A stretch of 64,000 nucleotides of DNA from JALZAI01 sp038212215 (GTDB lineage Bacteria > Actinomycetota > Actinomycetes > Mycobacteriales > Jatrophihabitantaceae). The notes beneath the pieces are model-generated. The model saw only the letters and a list, made by a program, of their open reading frames with translations. It did not search any database and was not told where the DNA came from. The stretch spans positions 1 to 64,000 of the forward strand of contig JBBQUT010000018.1 of the NCBI GenBank assembly GCA_038212215.1, written 5' to 3'. Positions 54,498 to 63,383 of this stretch are shown here, piece after piece (position 1 is the stretch's first letter; every line of letters begins with the position of its first letter). Both the position numbers and the translations under genes were made by a program.

Positions 54498-55295
54498 TCA
54501 ACCGTCAACGCCCGTGAAGACGGCCTTGCCAGGTCCCTTCTCGAGGAACGACGTCATGCCGATGACCCGATCATCGGTGGCGAACAGCGACGCGAACAGG
54601 TGCGACTCCAGCCGCAGCCCGCTGGCGAGGTCGCCGTCGAGCCCTTCGTCGATCGACGCCTTCGCGGCGGCGAGCGCGAGCGCCGGGCCTTTGGCAAATC
54701 TCGCTGCCATCTTCAGCGCCGTCGGATACACCTCGGCCGCGGGGACGACGGCGTTGACGAGCCCAATCTCGAGTGCTTCCTGCGCCTGGACGAAGCGGCC
54801 GGTGTAGATCAGGTCCTTGGCCCTGGACACGCCGATCAGGCGTGGCAGGCGCTGCGTGCCGCCGGCCCCGGGAATGATCCCGAGCAGAACCTCCGGTTGG
54901 CCCCACCTCGCGTCGTCGGCGCTCACCCGGAAGTCGGCCGTGAGGGCCAGTTCGCACCCGCCGCCGAGGGCGTATCCGGTGACGGCGGCAATCACCGGCT
55001 TGGGCAGGCGCGCGAGGGCGTCGAGGGAGGACGTGAGCCGGCCGGCGTCACGCAGCATGTAGGCGTGATCTTGCCCGTCGAACTCCTTGACGTCGGCGCC
55101 TGCCGCGAACACCTTCTCCCCGCCGTAGATCACAACGGCACGCACGGCGCGATCAGCGCCCAGTTGCGCCGCCGCGTCGCGCAGCTCCTCCTGCATCGCG
55201 GTGTTGAGGGCGTTCATCGGTGGACGGGTCAGTCGGATCGTGGCTACCCCGACCGGCGCGTCGCCGCCTGTCTCTACCTGCACGAACTCGCCCAT
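54498..55295 (-). CDS. Enoyl-CoA hydratase/isomerase (crotonase family)
   Basis: A 265-residue crotonase. Catalytic glutamates in GYALGGGCELAL and PEVLLGIIPGAGGTQRL, and the oxyanion-hole region VFAAGADVKEF, mark a true hydratase rather than an inactive member. Hydrates trans-2-enoyl-CoA in beta-oxidation. No neighbouring fad genes; with etfBA and the acyl-CoA ligase elsewhere in the window it fits fatty-acid breakdown. Stands alone between the hairpin and an ABC ATPase gene. Confidence 0.92.
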   Translation of the reverse strand: MGEFVQVETGGDAPVGVATIRLTRPPMNALNTAMQEELRDAAAQLGADRAVRAVVIYGGEKVFAAGADVKEFDGQDHAYMLRDAGRLTSSLDALARLPKPVIAAVTGYALGGGCELALTADFRVSADDARWGQPEVLLGIIPGAGGTQRLPRLIGVSRAKDLIYTGRFVQAQEALEIGLVNAVVPAAEVYPTALKMAARFAKGPALALAAAKASIDEGLDGDLASGLRLESHLFASLFATDDRVIGMTSFLEKGPGKAVFTGVDG

Positions 55296-55325
55296 GCCAC
55301 CCCGTCCTGTCGATTTCGTCCGAGC

Positions 55326-56147
55326 CTAACCATCCGCGCGGGCGAACCAGCGCCCGCTACGCCGCTCGACGTGCAGGGCCAGGCCGAACGTGTCGGACAG
55401 GTTCGCCGAGCTGAGCACGTCGCGCGCGAGCCCGGCCGCGACGGTGGCGCCCTCACGCAGCAACAGCACATGACTGATTCCGGGCGGCAGTTCCTCGACG
55501 TGGTGGGTGACAAGCACCGACGCAGGCGCGTCGGGATCGTCGGCGAAGCGGGTAAGGCGGCGCAGCAGGTCCTCGCGGCCGCCCAGGTCCATACCTGCCG
55601 CCGGCTCGTCCAGCAGCAGCAGTTCGGGGTCGGTCATCAGGGCCCGCGCTATTTGCACCCGCTTGCGCTCGCCCTCGCTGAGCGTCCCGAACCGCCGCGC
55701 TGTGAGATGACCGACGCCCATCCGGTCGAGCAGCCGCACGGCGCGCTGCACGTCGAAAGTCGCGTACGCCTCGCGCCAGCGCCCGAGCACGCCGTGCCCG
55801 GCGCTGACCACCACGTCGGTGACCCGCTCGCCCGCGGGCACGCGCTCGGCGATCGCCGCGGTGGCCAGGCCGATCCGCGGGCGCAATTCAAACACGTCCA
55901 CCAGTCCGAGCCGTTCACCGAGAATCCACACCTCGCCGGCGCTGGGGTGCATGTTCGTCGCTGCGAGCTGCATGATCGTGGACTTGCCAGCGCCGTTGGG
56001 GCCGAGGATCGCCCAGCGCTCGTCCTCCTCGACGGTCCAGTCGAGATGGTCGAGCAACGTCTTGTCGCCGCGGCGGACGCTCACGTCGACGAACTGCAGG
56101 ACGGCGTCAGGGTTGATCTGCACCACGTCCCACATCCTCGCGCACAT
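55326..56147 (-). CDS. ABC transporter ATP-binding protein, stand-alone
   Basis: A 273-residue ATPase: Walker A ILGPNGAGKSTIMQL, Q-loop region LVDVFELRPRIGLA, signature TLSEGERKRVQIARAL (LSEGE instead of LSGGQ), Walker B LLLLDEPAAGMDL, and H-loop VLVTHHVEELP. The sequence style is like YlmA/ModF-type single ATPases of unknown partner; no permease gene is adjacent. ATG at 56147; an in-frame ATG at 56135 is possible. Interestingly the UPF0014 permease at 34959 lacks an ATPase partner, but the two are 20 kb apart and no link is shown. Confidence 0.85.
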   Translation of the reverse strand: MCARMWDVVQINPDAVLQFVDVSVRRGDKTLLDHLDWTVEEDERWAILGPNGAGKSTIMQLAATNMHPSAGEVWILGERLGLVDVFELRPRIGLATAAIAERVPAGERVTDVVVSAGHGVLGRWREAYATFDVQRAVRLLDRMGVGHLTARRFGTLSEGERKRVQIARALMTDPELLLLDEPAAGMDLGGREDLLRRLTRFADDPDAPASVLVTHHVEELPPGISHVLLLREGATVAAGLARDVLSSANLSDTFGLALHVERRSGRWFARADG

Positions 56148-56199
56148 GGGCGCGGCGCGCGCCCATGGAGGGGGGTGGACGCGCGCCGCAGGTAACTTT

Positions 56200-57585
56200 C
56201 TAGTCTGCTGGGCCGGTGATCAGGGTGACCGACGCGCGGTTCGTGGCCCCTGCTTGGTCGACGTAGGTGACCCGCACGGTGTCACCTGGCTGCAGCTTCG
56301 AGATCGCTGTATGCAATTGGGTGTAGTTGGCCACTGATGCGGCGTCGATTCGCGTGATCAGATCGCCCGCGACAATTCCCGCCTTGTCGGCGGGCAGGCC
56401 GGTGATGACGCCGCCGACCAGCGCACCGCGACCGTTCGTGGGAGTCTGCGACACGGTCACCCCGAGGAAGGCCGGATAGCCGATGTGGATGATGCTCGTC
56501 TCGACGCCCTTACGGATTTGCCCGGCAACCGCCAGCGCCTTGTTGATCGGGATGGCGAAGCCCGCCGCGCGCGCACTGGTGCTCGCTGCCGTGTCGACGC
56601 CCACGACCTTGTCATCGGCGTCGTAGAGCGGGCCACCGGAGTCACCGGAGCGGATCGGGGCGTCGGTGGCGATGATCCCGGTGAGCTTCTCGGCGTTCCC
56701 GCCGCTCTCGTCGGAGGCTGTGATGGTGTTGTCGAGCGAAGTCACCCGGCCGTGCGCGGCGCTCGGCGTGCCGCCGGTCCCACCAGCGTTGCCGACGCCG
56801 GTTACCTTGTCGCCGACCCGTACAGCGGACGAGTCGCCGAGGTTGACCGTGGTCAGTCCGTTGCCATTGCTGAGCTTCAGCACGGCGATGTCCTGAGTGG
56901 GTGCGGTGCCCACGAGGGTGGCTGTGTAGGACTTGCCGGTGGACACCACGACGGCTCGGATCGTGGTGGCGCCGTCGACGACGTGGTTGTTGGTCAGGAC
57001 GTAGCCGCCCGAGTCGATGACCATCCCGGTGCCCGCTGCGGCCGCTGCCCGATAGCCGAGGCGGGTGTAGATGTCCACCACACCCCGTGACTGCGCCGTG
57101 GTGGCTCGACTCGAGGACGTCCCGTTGCCGGAGTTTCCCGGAACAGGGATCGTCGGAATGGTCGTGCCGCCGGGTACGGGTTGCTGCACGGCTGCCTGCG
57201 GATTGCCCTTCACCGACGTCGGCCCGGTCGCCAGCGCCACACCTACGATTGTCGCGACTGCCGCTAGGACCGCCCCCGCCACGAGCGCCAAGCGTCGCCG
57301 GGCCGACGCGGGAGGTGCGCCGGGTGCCACAGCGCCGGGGTACTGCGTGACGACGTCGTTGGGGTGACCCGCGTCGTTGGGGTGACCCGCATCGGCCGAG
57401 TGGCCCGCATCGGTCGGGTTGCCGTAGTACGGGTAGCGCGCAGTAGGGGCGTACGGTGACCCGGCCCAACTGCGGGGGTCGTACTCGTGCCCGCCCGGCT
57501 GCGCGGCGCCGAGGTCGGACCGCGTCTCGGGCGCGCCGATCGGCACGTCACGCTGGTCATCGGCTGGTCGCCCAGGCTCGCTCAC
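56200..57585 (-). CDS. HtrA/DegP-like serine protease with PDZ domain
   Basis: About 461 residues. The cytoplasmic N-terminus (~95 residues) has short repeats (DAGHPN-type), then one transmembrane helix (ALVAGAVLAAVATIVGVALA), a linker, and a trypsin-like domain. His is in LTNNHVVDGA, Asp in TQDIAVLKL, and Ser in IRSGDSGGPL. The C-terminal PDZ domain contains GVITGLPADKAGIVAGDLIT. The extracytoplasmic protease probably degrades misfolded or signal proteins, as PepD/PepA-like enzymes do in mycobacteria. GTG at 57585 is chosen over 57606 because AGGAGG lies 10 bases upstream. Divergent from glgX. Confidence 0.9.
   Translation of the reverse strand: MSEPGRPADDQRDVPIGAPETRSDLGAAQPGGHEYDPRSWAGSPYAPTARYPYYGNPTDAGHSADAGHPNDAGHPNDVVTQYPGAVAPGAPPASARRRLALVAGAVLAAVATIVGVALATGPTSVKGNPQAAVQQPVPGGTTIPTIPVPGNSGNGTSSSRATTAQSRGVVDIYTRLGYRAAAAAGTGMVIDSGGYVLTNNHVVDGATTIRAVVVSTGKSYTATLVGTAPTQDIAVLKLSNGNGLTTVNLGDSSAVRVGDKVTGVGNAGGTGGTPSAAHGRVTSLDNTITASDESGGNAEKLTGIIATDAPIRSGDSGGPLYDADDKVVGVDTAASTSARAAGFAIPINKALAVAGQIRKGVETSIIHIGYPAFLGVTVSQTPTNGRGALVGGVITGLPADKAGIVAGDLITRIDAASVANYTQLHTAISKLQPGDTVRVTYVDQAGATNRASVTLITGPAD
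57365..57418 (-). repeat. 18-bp tandem repeat inside the HtrA-like gene
   Basis: Three degenerate 18-bp units (57365-57382, 57383-57400, 57401-57418) encode successive DAGH[PS]N/A-type hexapeptides in the cytoplasmic N-terminal region. The length is a multiple of three, so the frame is kept. Possibly variable in copy number between strains. Confidence 0.6.
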
Positions 57586-57595
57586 GTCTACTCGA

Positions 57596-57601
57596 CCTCC
57601 T
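57596..57601 (-). promoter_or_regulatory. Ribosome-binding site deciding the HtrA-like start
   Basis: AGGAGG on the minus strand ten bases before GTG at 57585; the longer frame starting at 57606 would contain it. Confidence 0.55.
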
Positions 57602-57754
57602 GCCACGGTCGGGTCGTCCGGCCGATCGACTACTACTCAACGGCACTCACCCCAGTGCGGACTGGGCGGCAGTGCAGGGCTGGCTGAGAATTTTCAGCCT
57701 ACGGGTCGGACCTTCCTACGTCGCGTCACAGGCGGCGGAATAGAGTCCGCATCG

Positions 57755-59941
57755 ATGCAACCCGACGACATCCGCCCCGCCTTCGGCGAGCGGCTGGAGC
57801 GTGCCTGGCCCGGCCGTCCGTTCCCGCTGGGCGCGCGCTGGGACGGCGACGGGGTGAACTTTGCACTCTGGTCGAGCACGGCGACGTCGGTGAGCGTGTG
57901 CCTCTTCGACGCCAACCAGCACGAGACCAGTATCCCCCTCGACGACACGACCTACCACGTCTGGCACGGCTACCTGCCCGGCCTGGGTCCGGGTCAGCGC
58001 TACGGCTTCCGGGTCGGCGGCCCGTACCAGCCCGCGCAGGGCCTGTTCCACAACCCCGCCAAGCTGCTGCTCGATCCCTACGCCCGCGCGATCGAGGGCG
58101 ACTTCGTCGATCACCGCGCGGTCTACCCGGACGCGACGGAGGATTCCGCCCCCTACGTACCGCGTTCGGTCGTCGTGCACGACGCGTTCCCGTGGGGGGA
58201 CGACACGCGTCCCAAAGTGCCGTGGGACGCGACGGTCATCTACGAACTGCACGTTGCGGGGTTCACCCGACAACACCCGGCAATCCCGCCGGAACTGCGC
58301 GGCACCTACGCCGGACTCGCCCATCCCGCGGCCGTCAACTACCTCACCTCCCTCGGCGTCACCGCTGTCGAGTTGATGCCGGTGCACCACTTCGTCGACG
58401 AGCCCGACCTCCAACGGCGCGGCAAGCGAAACTACTGGGGTTATAACTCCATCGGTTTCTTCGCCCCGCACGAGGCGTACGCCTCACGTCGCGGGAACCA
58501 GACCCGCGAGTTCAAGTCGATGGTGCGCGCGCTGCACGCCGCCGGTATCGAGGTCATTCTCGATGTCGTCTATAACCACACCGCGGAAGGCGGACCGGAC
58601 GGCCCGGTGCTGTCGTTCCGGGGCATAGACAACGGCTCCTATTACCGGCTTGCGTCCGATGACCCATCCCGCTACGCCGACTACACCGGGTGCGGCAACA
58701 CCTTCGACGCCCGCCGGCCGTTTCCGCTGCAGCTGATCACCGACTCGCTGCGGTATTGGATCACCGAGATGCATGTCGACGGATTCCGCTTCGACCTGGC
58801 CTCGGCGCTGGCGCGGTCATTGCACGACGTCGACAAGCTCTCGTCGTTCTTTGACACCATCCACCAGGATCCGGTTATCTCGCAGGTCAAGCTGATCGCC
58901 GAGCCGTGGGACGTCGGCGCCGGGGGCTACCAGGTCGGGGAATTCCCGCCGCTCTGGACGGAGTGGAACGGCAAGTATCGCGACACGGTCCGCGCCTTCT
59001 GGGCGCACGGCGACCACGGCGTGCGCGATCTGGCGTTCCGGCTGTCCGGCTCCTCGGACCTGTACGGCGACGACGGCCGGCTGCCGATCGCGTCCATCAA
59101 CTTCATCACGGCCCATGACGGTTTCACTATGCGTGATCTGGTGTCCTACGAGCGCAAGCACAACGAGGACAACGGCGAGAACAACCGCGACGGCACCAAT
59201 GACAACCGCTCATACAATTGCGGGTTCGAGGGCGATCCGGCACCGGACGACGTCGTCCAACTCCGACTGCGCCAAGCCCGCAACCTGCTCACCACGATGT
59301 TGCTCTCGACCGGCGCGCCGATGCTCATGGCCGGCGACGAACGATGGCGCACGCAGCGGGGCAACAACAACGCCTACCCCCAGGACAACGAGATCTCCTG
59401 GCTGGACTGGACAACTGATGACGACAGCGAGGATCTGTTGGGACTCGTCCGTCGGTTGTTGGCGCTGCGGCGCTCGGCGCCGGTGCTGCATCAACGTGCC
59501 TTTTTCGACGGCCGGCCGGTCGCCGGTGGCGACGGCTGCAAGGACATCGCCTGGTTCCACCCGGCCGGGCGTGAGCTGTCGGACACCGACTGGTTCGACA
59601 CCGGACTGCGCTCGCTCGGCATGTATCTCGACGGTCGGGGACTTCGCCACCGGAGCGAGCGCGGCGAGATGATCATCGACGAGTCCTACCTGCTGGTCCT
59701 GCATGCAGGCGATCAGGCCGGCTCGTTCACCGTTCCGGGCCCGCCCTGGGCGCTCAGCTACGACGTGGTCGTCGACACCACCCGGGTGAGCGGCGCCCCC
59801 TCGGACTCGGCGGTGATCGCAGGCGGTAGCGAACTACCCCTCGCCGCGCGCGTGAGCATGCTGTTGCGCGTGCACCGTGAGACATTGCCGTATCGGCGTG
59901 AAATCTTGCCGTTCCAGCGTGACCTGCGACCAGTGACCTGA
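57755..59941 (+). CDS. glgX: Glycogen debranching enzyme (isoamylase type)
   Basis: A 728-residue GH13 enzyme that hydrolyses alpha-1,6 branches of glycogen. An N-terminal CBM48-like domain (ARWDGDGVNFALWSS) is followed by the barrel: LDVVYNHTAEGG (region I), DGFRFDLASAL (nucleophile Asp), AEPWDVGAGGYQVG (acid/base Glu), FITAHDGFT (third Asp region). LNAPMLMAGDE-type motif appears as TGAPMLMAGDERWRT. ATG at 57755 is close to a weak GGCGG site. Lies 7 bases upstream of crtI on the same strand, an unusual neighbour. Confidence 0.95.
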   Translation: MQPDDIRPAFGERLERAWPGRPFPLGARWDGDGVNFALWSSTATSVSVCLFDANQHETSIPLDDTTYHVWHGYLPGLGPGQRYGFRVGGPYQPAQGLFHNPAKLLLDPYARAIEGDFVDHRAVYPDATEDSAPYVPRSVVVHDAFPWGDDTRPKVPWDATVIYELHVAGFTRQHPAIPPELRGTYAGLAHPAAVNYLTSLGVTAVELMPVHHFVDEPDLQRRGKRNYWGYNSIGFFAPHEAYASRRGNQTREFKSMVRALHAAGIEVILDVVYNHTAEGGPDGPVLSFRGIDNGSYYRLASDDPSRYADYTGCGNTFDARRPFPLQLITDSLRYWITEMHVDGFRFDLASALARSLHDVDKLSSFFDTIHQDPVISQVKLIAEPWDVGAGGYQVGEFPPLWTEWNGKYRDTVRAFWAHGDHGVRDLAFRLSGSSDLYGDDGRLPIASINFITAHDGFTMRDLVSYERKHNEDNGENNRDGTNDNRSYNCGFEGDPAPDDVVQLRLRQARNLLTTMLLSTGAPMLMAGDERWRTQRGNNNAYPQDNEISWLDWTTDDDSEDLLGLVRRLLALRRSAPVLHQRAFFDGRPVAGGDGCKDIAWFHPAGRELSDTDWFDTGLRSLGMYLDGRGLRHRSERGEMIIDESYLLVLHAGDQAGSFTVPGPPWALSYDVVVDTTRVSGAPSDSAVIAGGSELPLAARVSMLLRVHRETLPYRREILPFQRDLRPVT

Positions 59942-59948
59942 CGCAGGC

Positions 59949-61439
59949 ATGCGCACCGTTCCCGGCCCCACCGATTCGGTCGTCGTCGTCGGCGCAGGCC
60001 TCGGCGGCTTGTCCGCCGCGCTGCATCTGGCCGGCGCCGGGCGCCACGTCACCGTCATCGAGCGCGAGGCGATTCCGGGTGGGCGTGCCGGGCTGATCCA
60101 GGACCATGGCTATTACTTCGACACCGGCCCCTCCGTGCTGACGATGCCCGGCCTCGTCGCCGCTCCGCTCGCCGCGGTCGGCGAGCGGCTGGACAACTGG
60201 CTCACCCTGCACCGGCTGGATCCGGCCTATCGCGCTCGGTTCGCCGATGGGTCGACGATCGACGTGCATCCGGACGTCGATGCGATGGCCGCTGAGATCG
60301 CCGCGACGTGCGGACCGAAGGATGCGGCAGGGTACCGCCGCTTCGTCCGCTACCTGCGCGCGCTGTACCGCCTGGAAATGGCGAACTTCATCGACCGCAA
60401 CCTCGACTCCCCCCTCCAACTCCTCCACCCGCCGCTCGCCCGGCTGGTGGCGATGGGCGGCCTGCGCAAGCTCAGCCGGGTGGTCGCCTCGTTCGTCGCG
60501 GACGAGCGGCTGCGGCGGATGTTCTCGTTCCAGGCGATGTACGCCGGCCTCGCCCCCGCGCAGGCCCTCGCGATCTACGCCGTGATCACCTACATGGACT
60601 GCGTCGAGGGTGTGTACTTTCCCGAGGGCGGCATGCACGCTGTGCCGCGGGCGATGGCCGCGGCTGCCGCGGCGCACGGCGTGACTTTCCGGTACCGCAC
60701 GGCAGTCGACCGGATCGAGGTCATCGGCGGACGCGCCACCGCCGTCCGCACGACGGACGGTGACCGCATCCCCGCCGACGCCGTGGTAGTCAACGCCGAT
60801 CTGCCCGTTGCCTACCAGGAACTGCTCCCGCCCGGGTACACCCCCCGCCGGGTCAAGCGGTTGCGGTACTCGCCGTCCGCCGTCGTGCTGCACGCGGGTT
60901 CCGCTGCTGTGTATGAGGATCCCGTGCACCACACGATCGAGTTCGGCGACGCGTGGGAGCACACGTTCGAGCAGATCATCGACCGCGGCGAGACGATGAG
61001 CGACCCGTCGTTCCTGCTGACCACGCCGACAGTCACCGATCCTTCGTTGGCCCCCGCCGGCCGCAATACGTACTACGCGCTGTTTCCGACGCCCAATCTG
61101 CAGCGTGGGCACATCGACTGGGCCACACACGGGCCGCAGTACCGCGAGCAGATTCTGCAGACGCTGGAAACGCGCGGCTACGCCGGCTTTTCCGACGGCA
61201 TCGAATGCTCCTACCTGGTCACGCCGGCGGACTGGGCGGCGCAGGGACTCGCCGCGGGCGCGCCGTTCGCAGCGGCACACAGCTTCGCGCAGACCGGCCC
61301 GTTCCGTCCGACGAACCTCGATCGGCGGGTGGAGAATCTCGTGTTCGCAGGTTCTAACACCCAACCCGGCGTAGGCGTGCCGATGGTGCTCGTGTCCGGG
61401 CGGCTCGCCGCCGAGCGCATTACCGGGCCACGCGCATGA
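59949..61439 (+). CDS. crtI: Phytoene desaturase
   Basis: A 496-residue FAD enzyme that converts phytoene to lycopene (or neurosporene). The N-terminal dinucleotide-binding motif is VVVGAGLGGLSAALHLA, followed by PGGRAGLIQDHGYYFDTGP. The C-terminal motif region is LVFAGSNTQPGVGVPMVLVSGRLAAE, read as separate motifs, typical of CrtI. Its TGA overlaps the crtB ATG (ATGA, 61436-61439). It forms crtI-crtB; the lycopene cyclase genes are on the opposite strand just beyond. Confidence 0.95.
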   Translation: MRTVPGPTDSVVVVGAGLGGLSAALHLAGAGRHVTVIEREAIPGGRAGLIQDHGYYFDTGPSVLTMPGLVAAPLAAVGERLDNWLTLHRLDPAYRARFADGSTIDVHPDVDAMAAEIAATCGPKDAAGYRRFVRYLRALYRLEMANFIDRNLDSPLQLLHPPLARLVAMGGLRKLSRVVASFVADERLRRMFSFQAMYAGLAPAQALAIYAVITYMDCVEGVYFPEGGMHAVPRAMAAAAAAHGVTFRYRTAVDRIEVIGGRATAVRTTDGDRIPADAVVVNADLPVAYQELLPPGYTPRRVKRLRYSPSAVVLHAGSAAVYEDPVHHTIEFGDAWEHTFEQIIDRGETMSDPSFLLTTPTVTDPSLAPAGRNTYYALFPTPNLQRGHIDWATHGPQYREQILQTLETRGYAGFSDGIECSYLVTPADWAAQGLAAGAPFAAAHSFAQTGPFRPTNLDRRVENLVFAGSNTQPGVGVPMVLVSGRLAAERITGPRA

Positions 61440-62407
61440 CGTGGATCATCGCCGCTCGCGAGCTTGCTGCCGCAGAAATCACCGATCCCGCACTGCGGGC
61501 GGGATACGAGCGGTGCCGGCGGCTCAACGCCGCGCACGGGCGCACTTACTACCTCGCCACGCTGCTGCTCCCGCAGCAGAAGCGCCCGTACGTCCACGCT
61601 CTCTACGGATTCGCACGGCACGCCGACGACCTCGTCGACGATCTCGACCCAACGTTCGACGACGCCGCCCGCGCGCGGCGATTCGTCCGCTGGAGCGAGG
61701 ATTTCCTCGCCGATCTGGAGTGGGGCGCCACGAGCGAGCCGGTGTCGCGCGCGGTGCTCGACACCGCGCGGCGCTGGGACATTCCGCACACCTACTTCGC
61801 CGACTTTCTCGACGCGATGCGCCAGGATCTCGTCGTCCGCGAGTACGCGTCGTTCGACGATCTCAAGCGCTACATGTGGGGCTCGGCGGCCGTGATCGGG
61901 TTGCAGATGCTGCCGATCCTCGACCGCGCTGACGCCGGCGTCCGTTGGGACGAGCTCGAAGCGCCGGCGATCGAGCTCGGCTACGCGTTCCAGCTGACCA
62001 ACTTCATCCGTGACGTCGGCGAGGATTTGCGGCGTGGGCGGATCTACCTCCCGCAGGACAGTCTCGCCGAGTTCGGCGTCGACCGCGACCGATTGCTGCG
62101 CGGACGGGTCGACGAGCCGATCCGCAATCTGCTGGCCTGGGAGATCGAACGAGCACGTGCGTTATACCGCAAGGCCGAGCCCGGCATCGAACTGGTGCAC
62201 CCGATGTCGCGGGACTGCCTGCGCACCGCACTCACGCTCTACCGCGAGATATTGGACGAGATCGAAGCAGCCGACTACGACGTGTTCCACAGCCGCGTTG
62301 CCGTGGGTCTGCGTCGGCGCGGGCGGGTCGGCCTCAGCGGTGCGCGGCGGGCCTGGCTCGCGCGTCGCGCCGGCCCGCCCACACCCACAGCGACAACGTG
62401 GCCGTGA
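61436..62407 (+). CDS. crtB: Phytoene synthase
   Basis: A 323-residue squalene/phytoene synthase family enzyme that condenses two geranylgeranyl diphosphates. The two Asp-rich motifs are seen: YGFARHADDLVDDLD and QLTNFIRDVGEDLRRGRIYLP (two parts). The C-terminal ~25 residues are Arg/Ala/Pro-rich and antisense to the end of crtYd. The 3' 74 bases overlap the convergent crtYd gene (62334-62407). The protein is longer than typical by about 15-20 residues; translation of this tail is not certain but the frame has no earlier stop. Confidence 0.93.
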   Translation: MTWIIAARELAAAEITDPALRAGYERCRRLNAAHGRTYYLATLLLPQQKRPYVHALYGFARHADDLVDDLDPTFDDAARARRFVRWSEDFLADLEWGATSEPVSRAVLDTARRWDIPHTYFADFLDAMRQDLVVREYASFDDLKRYMWGSAAVIGLQMLPILDRADAGVRWDELEAPAIELGYAFQLTNFIRDVGEDLRRGRIYLPQDSLAEFGVDRDRLLRGRVDEPIRNLLAWEIERARALYRKAEPGIELVHPMSRDCLRTALTLYREILDEIEAADYDVFHSRVAVGLRRRGRVGLSGARRAWLARRAGPPTPTATTWP

Positions 62408-62654
62408 TCAGCGAAAAGCCGAACAGCAAATCCTCGACCGGCGCGTACACCACTCGCCAGCCGATAATGCGATCCGGGTCGTAACGGACGATCGGCAGTC
62501 CGGTCAGCAGGCCGTTGGTCACCAGCTGAAAAAACGTCATGATTGCGTAGGAAGCCCAGAAACCCTTGTGCAGCAACAGCATCGTGCGCAACGCGGCGAG
62601 ATCGACGAGCGCAGCAAGCACCGCGGCGATCGCCGCCAGCAGGGTGTAACTCAC
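62334..62654 (-). CDS. crtYd: Lycopene cyclase domain protein, CrtYd-type
   Basis: A 106-residue integral membrane protein, three hydrophobic segments. The conserved APVEDLLFGFSLITATL region carries the PxEDxxF motif of heterodimeric cyclases and lycopene elongase partners. Heterodimers of CrtYc and CrtYd cyclise lycopene, or together with a prenyltransferase produce C50 carotenoids; no UbiA-type elongase is in the window. GTG start at 62654 overlaps the crtYc stop (GTGA, 62651-62654). The 3' end overlaps crtB antisense by 74 bases. Confidence 0.87.
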   Translation of the reverse strand: MSYTLLAAIAAVLAALVDLAALRTMLLLHKGFWASYAIMTFFQLVTNGLLTGLPIVRYDPDRIIGWRVVYAPVEDLLFGFSLITATLSLWVWAGRRDARARPAAHR

Positions 62655-62995
62655 TGGTTGCGCTGCGTCTGGAAGCTTTGCGCGAACCAGTCGGGGCGCC
62701 GTGCCCGTACCGCCTCGAAGGTGAGCACCGCACAGGTCGGGACGACCAGGAAGAACAGCAACTCCTCCAACGGCAGCCCGCCAGGCAGGAACACGCCGAC
62801 CACGAAGCGGCGCGCGTAGGACCAGGTGCCCTGGTGGACGGCGAGCACGTCCCACCCGCCGAAGACGAGCATGACCGGCAGCAGCGCCACGAGCAGGCGC
62901 CGCCAGCGCGCGTACACCCGCGTGTGCAGCACAAACTCCAACGGCAGCGTGCCGAGGATGCAGCCGAGCAGGATCAGCAGGTACGCGCCATGCAT
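62651..62995 (-). CDS. crtYc: Lycopene cyclase domain protein, CrtYc-type
   Basis: A 114-residue membrane protein with three hydrophobic segments and the PLEELLFFLVVPTCAV motif (PxEExxFF). First half of the heterodimeric beta-type cyclase; needs CrtYd. ATG at 62995 overlaps by one base the stop of the Rv2175c-like gene (TGATG). The three genes Rv2175c-like, crtYc and crtYd are therefore translationally coupled. Confidence 0.88.
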   Translation of the reverse strand: MHGAYLLILLGCILGTLPLEFVLHTRVYARWRRLLVALLPVMLVFGGWDVLAVHQGTWSYARRFVVGVFLPGGLPLEELLFFLVVPTCAVLTFEAVRARRPDWFAQSFQTQRNQ

Positions 62996-63339
62996 CAGTA
63001 CCCGGCGACCTGCGCCCGGCGCTTGACCTCGCGGCCGTGGTTGCGCCGTAGCGCCTCGATCGGCGTCCCTGGCAGGGTGTCGTCCTCGCGGTAGAGCCAG
63101 TCGACGATCTCCGCATCGCTGAATCGGGCGTCGCGCAGCAACCTGATCACACCATCGAGCGCCTTGACGATCTCGTTGCCGTCCAGGAATTGGGCGGGGA
63201 TCAGGCGGGGCCCGTCATCGCCGTCGCGGATAGCAACGAGGTTCCCGTCGCGTACGTACTGGTGCACCCGGGTCACCGGAACGCCAAGCGCATCGGCGAC
63301 TTCCGGGAAGGTCTGCAGCTCGATGAGGTCCGGATCCAT
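62995..63339 (-). CDS. Rv2175c-like DNA-binding protein
   Basis: A 114-residue protein. A winged-helix/MerR-like helix-turn-helix at the N-terminus (LQTFPEVADALGVPVTRVHQYV) is followed by a strand pair DGNLVAIRDGDDGPRLIP and a C-terminal helical part (VKALDGVIRLLRDARFSD, EIVDWLYREDDTLPGTPIEA). This is the architecture of M. tuberculosis Rv2175c, a DNA-binding substrate of the kinase PknL. Here it is the first gene of an operon with crtYc-crtYd, so it could regulate pigment genes; that is inference. ATG at 63339. Confidence 0.85.
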   Translation of the reverse strand: MDPDLIELQTFPEVADALGVPVTRVHQYVRDGNLVAIRDGDDGPRLIPAQFLDGNEIVKALDGVIRLLRDARFSDAEIVDWLYREDDTLPGTPIEALRRNHGREVKRRAQVAGY

Positions 63340-63383
63340 GGCGCCCAGCCTGCCATGCGCAGGGGCGGTTGCGCAGCGGCGAC

